Made by a program: the position numbers and the translations under genes. From NCBI RefSeq assembly GCF_004102725.1, contig NZ_LHQS01000002.1, forward strand, positions 1 to 64,000: a DNA stretch of 64,000 nucleotides. Reading direction: 5' to 3'. The notes under the pieces are model-generated. The model made no database searches. It saw only the letters and a list, made by a program, of their open reading frames with translations, and was not told the origin of the DNA. The stretch is from Methanoculleus taiwanensis (GTDB taxonomy: Archaea; Halobacteriota; Methanomicrobia; Methanomicrobiales; Methanoculleaceae). Of this stretch, positions 34,761 to 42,505 are shown one piece after another. The stretch's first letter is position 1; every line of letters starts with the position of its first letter.

Positions 34761-35369
34761 TTCCGGAGCTTCCTCCCCGAAACGGCGCTCGTTACCGGGC
34801 GGATTTGCCGAGACATCTCCCTGCCGGAAGAGGGGGAGATCCTGGCCCCGAAGATCGGTTCTCCCGGGTATACGGCCGATACTATGCCGTTTAGCCTCGC
34901 GATCTCCGAGGTCAGTCCGGCAGGTTTCCGGCACGCTGTTCTTCTGGCTGCTTTTTATCCGGAACGAAGAATAGTGAGTCAGAATGGAATTTGTCACCCT
35001 GTGTGTCATCGGAGGCTGGGATATTTTTAAATACTGGTATGAATGAGGTAGGGGCATGGTTACGCTCCGTCTGTTGGCCATGGATGATGTTTCTTTTCAC
35101 TCCTGGACGTGCTGCAACGCGAGTGGCGACGTCTGGGTGTTTTTTAAAGAGAAACATCTGTTCCCTGAGTTCTTGAAGCACTTTTACTCGATGTGGGGAG
35201 AGGACCGGGAAGCGATGCCTTCATCCGAGAACTTCTTCTGATGGAGCAGGGCGAGCATGACCGTGTATCACTGTTCCGGGGAAGATGGAGATGGAAAACC
35301 CCGGTGAGGAGATCGGCAGAGCGATGAACTGTCGCTGACGGAAACCAGGGTGCGAAGGAGGGAGCTGAA
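34761..35369 (+). promoter_or_regulatory. Promoter and long leader of second CapK gene
   Basis: TATA-like tttttaaata is at 35024-35033. The first start after it with a good ribosome site (GAGGTAGGGG) is the small frame at 35056. CapK copy 2 starts about 340 nt after the TATA box, a spacing like that of copy 1, though the two leaders show no clear sequence match. 34761-35020 holds no recognisable gene. Confidence 0.45.
35056..35241 (+). CDS. Possible small protein, 61 residues
   Basis: Supported by position only: a TATA element at 35024-35033 and GAGGTAGGGG one base before the ATG. The product (MVTLRLLAMDDVSFHSW..., rich in Phe, Trp and His, with one CC pair) matches no family I know. Spacing of the ribosome site is tight. 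It could be a leader peptide of the CapK transcript, a small protein or a gene remnant. Confidence 0.35.
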   Translation: MVTLRLLAMDDVSFHSWTCCNASGDVWVFFKEKHLFPEFLKHFYSMWGEDREAMPSSENFF

Positions 35370-36755
35370 ATATTTCAGATCTGGGATTGCGTGTACAATC
35401 GGGAGTCGGTTACGGCTAAGGCTCTCAGCCTACTCCCTACCTACAGCACCTTCCGAAGAACGTATGCCTTTCTGCGGCGTTCGCAGTGGTGGAGCCGGGA
35501 GGAGCTCGAGGCCTATCAGCGTGCCGAACTTGCGCGGCTGCTCGACCACGCGTACGAGCACGTCCCCTACTACCGGCGTATCTTCGACGAGCGAGGCCTC
35601 AAACCGGAAGATATCCGGAATCTCGCTGACCTCCGCCTGCTTCCGTTTCTTACGAAGGAGATCATCCAGAACAACCTCGCTGAGCTTCGGGCGACCAACT
35701 ACCCGGAGAATGCCTTTGAGTACGTAACGACCGGTGGGTCGACCGGTATTCCGGTCGGGTTCTACTACGAAAAAGGGGTCTCGCGGGCGAGAGAGTGGGC
35801 GTTTATGAAAGCGCAGTGGGACCGGGTCGGCTACCGGTTCCGTGACCGGTGCGTCATCCTCCGCGGCCACGTCGTCGACCCCGACCCCGAGGGGGTCTTC
35901 TGGAAGAAGGCACTCTTCGGCCGCTGGCTCATCATGTCGTCGTACCACATAACCGAAGAGACGCTGCCTGCCTACATCGACCGGATCCGGTCGTTCCGGC
36001 CGAAATATATTCAGGCCTATCCTTCCATCATCAGCATCCTCGCGACGTATATGCAGAAGCACGAGGTAGAACCGTTTCCGACGCTGAAGGCCATCCTCTG
36101 CGGGTCGGAGAACCTCTACCCCTGGCAGCGCGAGCTCGTTGAAGACGTCTTCGGGTGCCGGATCTACAGCTGGTACGGCAACAGCGAGCAGACCGTCCTT
36201 GCGGGAGAGTGCGAGGAGAGCTCGAGTTACCACATCTTCCCCGAGTACGGGATCGTCGAACTGATCGGCAAAGATAACCTCCCGGTGACCGCTCCCGGAG
36301 AGCTCGGCGAAGTCGTCGCGACAAACCTTACGAACTACGTCTGCCCGCTCATCCGCTACCGGACGATGGACCTCGCGGTCAGGGATACCGACCATTGCCC
36401 CTGCGGGCGTGCATACCCGCTGCTGAAGAAAGTGGAGGGGAGGCTGCAGGAGTTCATCGTCACGAGAAACGACCGTCTGATCCCCATGACCGCCGTGAAC
36501 ATGCACTCTGCGGTCTTTGACAATGTCATTCAATTCCAGTTCTACCAGGAACAAGAGGGTGAGGTCATACTCAGGATTGTACGTAAACCGGGGTACACCG
36601 ACCGTGATACCGAGTCTATCCGGCAGGAGTCCCAGAAGAAACTCGGCGAGGATGTGCATATAACCATCCGGTTCGTCGACTCGATACCCCGCACCGAACG
36701 GGGCAAGTACCGCTTCCTGATACAGCAGCTTCCGCTTGAGAACTGTGATCTGTGA
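35370..36755 (+). CDS. CapK-type adenylate-forming enzyme, copy 2 (possible ATA start)
   Basis: 461 residues if read from ATA at 35370, 454 from the GTG at 35391. AAGGAGGGAG lies 5 nt before the ATA; the GTG has no site. From the ATA there are 16 residues before KALSLLP, exactly as in copy 1. Motifs: TGGSTGIPVGFYYEKG (first Ser of the loop now Gly), GSENLYPWQREL, YGNSEQTVLAGEC, PLIRYRTMD and SIPRTERGKYRFL. Shares a 156-bp identical DNA block with copy 1. CapA-like gene follows 8 bp on. It should activate a carboxylate for transfer. Confidence 0.82.
   Translation: MFQIWDCVYNRESVTAKALSLLPTYSTFRRTYAFLRRSQWWSREELEAYQRAELARLLDHAYEHVPYYRRIFDERGLKPEDIRNLADLRLLPFLTKEIIQNNLAELRATNYPENAFEYVTTGGSTGIPVGFYYEKGVSRAREWAFMKAQWDRVGYRFRDRCVILRGHVVDPDPEGVFWKKALFGRWLIMSSYHITEETLPAYIDRIRSFRPKYIQAYPSIISILATYMQKHEVEPFPTLKAILCGSENLYPWQRELVEDVFGCRIYSWYGNSEQTVLAGECEESSSYHIFPEYGIVELIGKDNLPVTAPGELGEVVATNLTNYVCPLIRYRTMDLAVRDTDHCPCGRAYPLLKKVEGRLQEFIVTRNDRLIPMTAVNMHSAVFDNVIQFQFYQEQEGEVILRIVRKPGYTDRDTESIRQESQKKLGEDVHITIRFVDSIPRTERGKYRFLIQQLPLENCDL
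35463..35618 (+). repeat. 156-bp exact repeat shared with first CapK gene
   Basis: Identical to 30932-31087; encodes the YAFLRRSQWW to PEDIR segment. See the first copy for the second shared block. Confidence 0.85.
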
Positions 36756-36763
36756 GGTATCGG

Positions 36764-37837
36764 ATGGATACGGTCAAATTGATGGCGGTCGGCGATATCT
36801 GGCTGCAGACGGTAAACGGCAGCCATCCTTTCAAGCATGTTCGCCACCTCCTCAAGGATAAGGATATTCTCTTCGGCAACCTCGAGACCGCTCTCTCGAC
36901 GGAGGGGGAACCGGCGCCGAAGCATCACGTCATCGCTGCCCCGCCCGACCGGGTATCGTACCTCACGGATGCCGGTTTCGATGTTGTCAGTGTGGCGAAC
37001 AACCACACTCTCGATATGGGCGCCCTTGGGTTCTCCAATACGCTTGATGCTCTGGTCGGGAGCGGTATTGGGTTCGTGGGCGGGTCGACGTCCCGATACC
37101 CGTCCTCGCATGCCGTCTTCGAGCGGAACGGTGTGCAGATTGGTCTTCTCGGCTATACTATCGGACGGGGTGCCATGCCCGCCGGAATAGCCGTAAACAG
37201 GCTGATCGAGGATCGGATGGTCTCCGAGATCAGGGCGCTGAAGCGTTTGTGCGACCACGTTGCGGTTTCGCTGCACTGGGGTGTGGAGCTCGTCCATCAC
37301 CCGTCACCCCGTCAGATACGGCTGGCAAGGAGCCTTGTCGATGCCGGTGCAACCCTCATCCTCGGACACCACCCCCACACCATCCAGGCGATGGAGCGCT
37401 ACCACGGTGGGCTGATCGCCTACTCGCTCGGGATGTTCCAGTTCGACCCGAACTGGCCGCACGGCATCTCGCACGATTCGTGCATCCTCTCCGTCGACCT
37501 CGGGAAGGACGGCATAGATGACTTTTCCGTGACGCCGGTTACCGTCGACGACAACTTCATTCCCTCTCCCGCAGAACCGGACGATGCCGCACGAATCCTC
37601 GGCTATGTAGCGGATCTCTCGGGAGCGGTGACCGAAAACCGGATCACGAACCGCTGGTGGTTTGAGCAGATCGCCGGGAACTACATGAAGATGAACCTTG
37701 AGAGTTACCGACTTCGTATACGGGAACATGGCGTTCTGCCGCTCCTCGAGTGCGGTGTGTGGCTTGCAACGCCGTTCTGTCTGCAGTGCTACGGCGGTCT
37801 GCTCCGGAGAAGGCTGCGTGGCAGAAACGGAACCTGA
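36764..37837 (+). CDS. CapA-family (poly-gamma-glutamate capsule type) metallophosphatase-fold protein
   Basis: 357 residues from the ATG at 36764, chosen for GAGGT 5 nt upstream; a GTG at 36752 overlaps it. CapA signatures: LMAVGDIWL, ILFGNLETALS, FDVVSVANNHTLDMG, VAVSLHWGVELVHHPSP and LILGHHPHTIQAMERYHGGLIAYSLGMFQF. No signal peptide is visible, unlike secreted CapA. In Bacillus, CapA takes part in export of polyglutamate; CapB and CapC are absent here. It probably handles an amino-acid-bearing polymer. Confidence 0.87.
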   Translation: MDTVKLMAVGDIWLQTVNGSHPFKHVRHLLKDKDILFGNLETALSTEGEPAPKHHVIAAPPDRVSYLTDAGFDVVSVANNHTLDMGALGFSNTLDALVGSGIGFVGGSTSRYPSSHAVFERNGVQIGLLGYTIGRGAMPAGIAVNRLIEDRMVSEIRALKRLCDHVAVSLHWGVELVHHPSPRQIRLARSLVDAGATLILGHHPHTIQAMERYHGGLIAYSLGMFQFDPNWPHGISHDSCILSVDLGKDGIDDFSVTPVTVDDNFIPSPAEPDDAARILGYVADLSGAVTENRITNRWWFEQIAGNYMKMNLESYRLRIREHGVLPLLECGVWLATPFCLQCYGGLLRRRLRGRNGT

Positions 37838-38229
37838 TCGCCTGTTTGAATCTACTCTTTTTTCGTGAAACCTCTCCTCCTCGTATTTATCGCGTCATTT
37901 TTATACTTCGGAATGGTGCGAGTATATATACGTATCTCCCTCCCGGAACCGTTGCCCTGATGTTCACTGGTTTTTACCTTCTGCCACCATGTTTCGGGGA
38001 AAACCGGATTGTCCGGGATGCTCTTCCGGCCCTGGGCAACGTATATATACCTCTTTTGCTATTACACCCGTTAGCGTGCGTCGCCCATCGCCACGGACGG
38101 GGGCAGCTGACGGGTATGCGCAGACCGGGGGTCGGTGCGGTGCTCCGGCTTTCCGCGACGCTATTTGTGCATCCGCTACGGCTCGGCCGGTGCGGCAGAA
38201 CCAAAAACATTCTCAAGGGGGAAACCACT
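37838..38229 (+). promoter_or_regulatory. Double-promoter region of the asparagine-synthase-like gene
   Basis: Two near-identical TATA elements, gtatatatac at 37922-37931 and again at 38041-38050, lie 119 bp apart. No gene is convincing in the 390 bp. AAGGGGG at 38215-38221 is a strong ribosome site 8 nt before the presumed ACG start at 38230. Confidence 0.5.
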
Positions 38230-40194
38230 ACGCCAGGAATCATCGCAGTTCTTGAGAGAGAACCTACCGGACTATCCCGGGAGATTGCCGAGGGGATTGC
38301 AGACAGGATGTATGAGTCGTCGGGGCTTTCACGCCGCCTCATAACACGGTGGGACGGAGTATCGGTGATCATACTTCACACCGGGAAGGACTCCTACGGG
38401 GTCTTCGAATCCGGGGACTGGCTGGTCGTATGGTACGGGTGGCCGCTGTATAAGGGGCGTTCCGTCACGGAGGATATTCTCAAGGACTGCGCTGAAAACC
38501 TTGCCGACGGTGACGTACGATCGTTCTTCCGGGACTGGTACGGTCACTTCCAGGCGGTGGTATACTCCCGGAAGGATCACGAGCTCGTTGTGGCCGCAGA
38601 CAAAATAAGCACCCACCCGGTATACTATACCGACGGAGGGAGTTATGTCGCCGTCTCTCCGGAAACGCTCTCGTTCTGTGCCCTTGCGAAGTACGGATGG
38701 CAGCCGGGTATCCGGAAAGGTGCTATCTATGAGTATCTGGCGAGCGGCCACCTCTGGGGCGACGGAACATTCTGGAACGAAGTCTTCCGCCTCGGGCCGG
38801 GGCAGTACGTCTATGCCAACGGTGCCGGTATCGCCTGCCGGTTCTACTGGCAGGCGACCTATAACCCCTCGGACGAGAGTGAAGAGCGCCTGAAAGAGAA
38901 ACTCGCCGAAGCGATAGAACGGGATGTTGCAACGCTCCCTCCCGGAAAAGGGCTTCTGACGCTGAGCGGCGGGGCGGATTCCCGGTCGCTCCTCTGCTTT
39001 CTCGATGCGCTGAAGGTTCCTTTCGGTGCCGTGAGTTACAATTTCGGGGATGCGCAGACTGCAAGCGACGCCTCGGTCGGGGAATATTACGCAAAAAAGC
39101 TCGGTGCCGATCACTTCTTCTACGACGCCGACCTGACCGATACGACCCGCCTCATCGACGATATCCACCGGGCGATTGCCGCCACCGGTGGAGAATGCGA
39201 CACGGTCGCCAGCCAGGATGCGTTCCTCGGCACCCGGTTCTACCAGGAGCTCTCCCGCCGGTATGACTATATCCTGCGTGGAGACGAGGCCTGGGGTGGG
39301 CGAATGCCCGCGGGAAACCTCGATCTGGTCTTCCTTGACAGTCATCTCTACACACTCAGAGAGTTTCCCCAACCGGAGCGGATTCTTCTCGCCGAAGCAT
39401 TTGCGGAGGGTGCGGACTACCTGCGGAGACAGCAGAACCGGTATGCCCGGGAGTGCCCGTCATCTGCCCGTGAGATGGATGACCTGCGCGAGTACATCTT
39501 CTGGCGGCACCGGAGCCCCCGCCTTCTGCAGACGATGGCATACTTCCGGCGCATGTATCTGCCGCAGTTCGCCCCGTTCCTCTTTGAGCATACCCTCGAC
39601 GCGATAGCCGTCACTCCGAGCAGTCTCCGGACGAATAAATCTCTCTTCATGGAGATGAACCGCGATCGGTTCCCGGAGTTCTTCCGGGATCCGAACGCTC
39701 CGAATCCCCTTATGACGGAAGGCACCCGTTTCGATAGGATCTACCGCGACCCGTATATTCAGGCTCTGATCCGTGACGCGCTCATACAGGACCCGCCGGC
39801 ATCTCTCCGAAGGCTGCTCGACCCGGAGAAGACCCGGGATTTTGTCGATTCGATCCTCACAGAAGAAGGCAGCAGGATACGGGCGCAGAACAGATCGTAC
39901 AACTTGCTGCGCATCTTCCGCAATATAGCGGATAAGAGCCCCGGTATCTCGGCGCGCCTCGAATGCATGCTCGTCTGTTCCGGTGTTGTGAAGTATCCCT
40001 ACTTAAACTCCAAATATCTCTTCCGGATGCTGGTTCTTGCCCTCGCGCTCCGGGAGCACGAAGCTGTGATTCCCGGGGAGGTTTCGGCAGGCGCGGAGGC
40101 ATCGGCTCCGGGGCTGCTCCCGGAGATCGGTCTCGGGCATTCGGGCGGCGTGAGTGGGAAGAGCTTTGCTCACGTGGAGGCACAGCGGCAATGA
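38230..40194 (+). CDS. Asparagine-synthase-like amidotransferase (possible ACG start)
   Basis: 654 residues from ACG at 38230. Reading from there gives (M)PGIIAVLE, the normal beginning of a class II glutamine amidotransferase, with Pro in place of the nucleophile Cys2. AAGGGGG stands 8 nt upstream. Other in-frame starts (GTG 38167, ATG 38308) either add odd residues or cut the domain. The synthetase domain has the PP-loop SGGADS at 246-251 and a C-terminal helical part. Without the cysteine it cannot use glutamine in the normal way; it may amidate with free ammonia or join another amine. Overlaps the next GT4 gene by 4 bp. Confidence 0.78.
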   Translation, partial: TPGIIAVLEREPTGLSREIAEGIADRMYESSGLSRRLITRWDGVSVIILHTGKDSYGVFESGDWLVVWYGWPLYKGRSVTEDILKDCAENLADGDVRSFFRDWYGHFQAVVYSRKDHELVVAADKISTHPVYYTDGGSYVAVSPETLSFCALAKYGWQPGIRKGAIYEYLASGHLWGDGTFWNEVFRLGPGQYVYANGAGIACRFYWQATYNPSDESEERLKEKLAEAIERDVATLPPGKGLLTLSGGADSRSLLCFLDALKVPFGAVSYNFGDAQTASDASVGEYYAKKLGADHFFYDADLTDTTRLIDDIHRAIAATGGECDTVASQDAFLGTRFYQELSRRYDYILRGDEAWGGRMPAGNLDLVFLDSHLYTLREFPQPERILLAEAFAEGADYLRRQQNRYARECPSSAREMDDLREYIFWRHRSPRLLQTMAYFRRMYLPQFAPFLFEHTLDAIAVTPSSLRTNKSLFMEMNRDRFPEFFRDPNAPNPLMTEGTRFDRIYRDPYIQALIRDALIQDPPASLRRLLDPEKTRDFVDSILTEEGSRIRAQNRSYNLLRIFRNIADKSPGISARLECMLVCSGVVKYPYLNSKYLFRMLVLALALREHEAVIPGEVSAGAEASAPGLLPEIGLGHSGGVSGKSFAHVEAQRQ

Positions 40195-41375
40195 AGATTC
40201 TCCAGGTGGCGAACTTCTACAAGCCGATCTGGGAGGCGGGCGGTGTCGCCCGCTCGACATACGAGCTCTCCCGGCACCTTGCGGCGCGGAACCATGCGGT
40301 CACCGTCTACACCACCAACTGGGCATACCAGGACTATGACCTCGCGACGAACGCTCCGGTCGATGTCGAGGGTGTCCGGGTCTACTACTTCGAGAACCTT
40401 CGAAGGTATGCGCCGTCCCTGCTCCCGCCGACACCCTACTACTCGCCGGTCGTTGCCCGGCGGGAGATTGAATCCTTTGATATCATCCATATGAACGAGT
40501 ATCGGGCACTCCTGACCGCCGGTGTCTCCTGCTACGCCCGCAAGTACGACGTTCCGTACGTGCTGCAGGCGCGAGGATCGCTCCCAAAGATCATGCAGGT
40601 GCAGCGGTTGAAAGGGGTCTTTGACAGCATCTGGGGGAGCCGGATGCTCCGGGACGCATCCCGTGTCATCGCTCTCAATCCGCGGGAGGTGGAGCAGTAC
40701 CAGGCGATGGGCGTCGAGAGCGATCGGATCGTCACTATTCCGAACGGGGTCGACCTCTCTCTCTTCCGGAACCTGCCACAGCCGGGGAGATTCCGGGAGG
40801 CGTTCGGCATCCCGGAGGATGAGCAGATCATTCTCTTCCTCGGGCGGATCAACCGGATCAAGGGCACTGACCTTTTAGTCGATGCTTTTTCGGATATCCT
40901 CCGGATGGGGCACTCTGCACGGCTTGTCATCGTCGGCCCCGACGGGGGGCTGCTCCCTGCACTGAAGCAGCAGATAGCCGACCTCGGCATAGCCGATCGG
41001 ATCCTCTTCACCGGCCCGCTCTACGAGACGAAGGATAAGCTCAGCGCGTATATCGATGCCGACGTCTACGTCCTCCCCTCGATCTACGAGACTTTCCCGA
41101 ATACGGTGCTCGAGGCGAACGCCTGTGGCACGGCTTCTATTCTCACCGACCGCTGCGGCATCGCGGAGATGATCGATGGACGAGGCGGTGTCGTCGTCCG
41201 GTACGACCGGGACGAACTCTCTTCAGCAATCGTCGATATGCTGGAGAATGATGCAGGCCGGCGGAGGTTCGGCGAGAACGGGCGCGAGATGGTCTTTTCA
41301 GAGTTTGGGTGGGGGAGTGTCGTGGAACGGATGGAGAATCTGTATACTACGGTTCTTGAGGAGTGGGGGTCATGA
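40191..41375 (+). CDS. Family 4 glycosyltransferase
   Basis: 394 residues. GT-B fold: VANFYKPIWEAGGVARSTYELSRHLAARNH, HMNEYRALL, PNGVDLSLFR, LFLGRINRIKGTDLLVDAF and the donor-site motif SIYETFPNTVLEANACGT. Starts inside the stop of the asparagine-synthase-like gene and ends inside the start of the next GT4, so three genes are translationally coupled. Donor and acceptor unknown. Confidence 0.9.
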   Translation: MKILQVANFYKPIWEAGGVARSTYELSRHLAARNHAVTVYTTNWAYQDYDLATNAPVDVEGVRVYYFENLRRYAPSLLPPTPYYSPVVARREIESFDIIHMNEYRALLTAGVSCYARKYDVPYVLQARGSLPKIMQVQRLKGVFDSIWGSRMLRDASRVIALNPREVEQYQAMGVESDRIVTIPNGVDLSLFRNLPQPGRFREAFGIPEDEQIILFLGRINRIKGTDLLVDAFSDILRMGHSARLVIVGPDGGLLPALKQQIADLGIADRILFTGPLYETKDKLSAYIDADVYVLPSIYETFPNTVLEANACGTASILTDRCGIAEMIDGRGGVVVRYDRDELSSAIVDMLENDAGRRRFGENGREMVFSEFGWGSVVERMENLYTTVLEEWGS

Positions 41376-42505
41376 AGCGGCCGGATCTTGGCATTATTAC
41401 GTTCCCGCTCTCGACGAGCGGCACCACGCCGCTCTCCCATCTCGTGGCTATTATGGCCCTGCTCGGCGGCGACCTCCACCTCATCACGGGAAACGAAGGC
41501 TACCTGGCCTTCCGGGACGATCCGCGGGTGCGCGTATTCGGCGTCGATCACGAGTATTCTGAAAATCTCGGGCGGAAGATAGCACGATACGTCCAAGCTC
41601 AGCTCCGGATCTCCTACGGCGTGCTGAAAGCCGGAAGAGGCGTGGAGACCTGGGTCTTCTTCATCGGTGGAGAGGGGCTCATCCTTCCGATGCTCGCGGC
41701 GAAGGTCACCGGAGCACGCACCGCGATCGGTCTCGCCGGGTTCCCGACCCGTGATCCTGCCGCGGGCGGCGAGAACCTCGCGGGATCGCTCTCGCTCCTC
41801 TCGTCGATCAACTTCCGCCTCGCGGATACGATCATCGTCTATTCCGACCGGATCGTCACGGAGCGGGGGCTTGAACCCTTCGCCCCGAAGATAGCGGTTG
41901 CCCACGAGCACTATCTCGACTTCGACACCTTTCGCTGCACAAAGCCCGTCAGCGAACGGCAGAACCTCATCGGGTACGTCGGCCGCCTCAGCGAGGTGAA
42001 GGGAATCCTCAACCTCGTCGAGGCGATACCCCGGGTGCTCGAGGAACGGGGCGATCTTTCGTTCCTGATCGTGGGAGACGGCCCTCAGCGCGAACGGGTC
42101 GGAGAACTCATCGAGGAGCATCGCCTCCACGACCACGTCCGCCTCCCCGGCTGGGTGCCCCGCGATCGGCTGCCGGAGGTGCTCGGCGAGTTGAAACTGC
42201 TTGTCGTGCCGTCGTATTCGGAAGGCCTCCCGAATATCGTTCTCGAGGCGATGGCCTGCGGAACGCCGGTTCTCGCGACAGCGGTGGGTTCCATTCCGGA
42301 TATCATCCGTGACGGTGAGACCGGATACCTCATGGAGGAAAACAGCCCCGAAGGGATCGCCGCCGCCGTCCTCGGGTGCCTCGGACGGGACGATCTTGCG
42401 GAGGTGGCGGGAAGGGGGCAGCGTCTCATACAGGCAACCTTCACTTTCGAAGAGGCGGTGAAGAAGTACCGGGCGGCGCTCTGGCGGCAGGAGGCAGACC
42501 TCTGA
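41372..42505 (+). CDS. Family 4 glycosyltransferase
   Basis: 377 residues from the ATG at 41372 (GGAGTGGGGG just upstream). N-terminal half lacks the usual glycine loop but has PLSTSGTTPLSHLVAIMALLGG. C-terminal half is typical GT4: GYVGRLSEVKGILNLVEAI, LPGWVPRDRLPEVLGELKLLVVPSYSEGLPNIVLEAMACGTPVLAT. The stop overlaps the next start by one base (TGATG). Confidence 0.88.
   Translation: MKRPDLGIITFPLSTSGTTPLSHLVAIMALLGGDLHLITGNEGYLAFRDDPRVRVFGVDHEYSENLGRKIARYVQAQLRISYGVLKAGRGVETWVFFIGGEGLILPMLAAKVTGARTAIGLAGFPTRDPAAGGENLAGSLSLLSSINFRLADTIIVYSDRIVTERGLEPFAPKIAVAHEHYLDFDTFRCTKPVSERQNLIGYVGRLSEVKGILNLVEAIPRVLEERGDLSFLIVGDGPQRERVGELIEEHRLHDHVRLPGWVPRDRLPEVLGELKLLVVPSYSEGLPNIVLEAMACGTPVLATAVGSIPDIIRDGETGYLMEENSPEGIAAAVLGCLGRDDLAEVAGRGQRLIQATFTFEEAVKKYRAALWRQEADL

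Noticed and set aside
34685-35369. Insertion sequence remnant between the FemAB and CapK copies
   Set aside because: No transposase similarity, terminal repeats or target duplications are visible.
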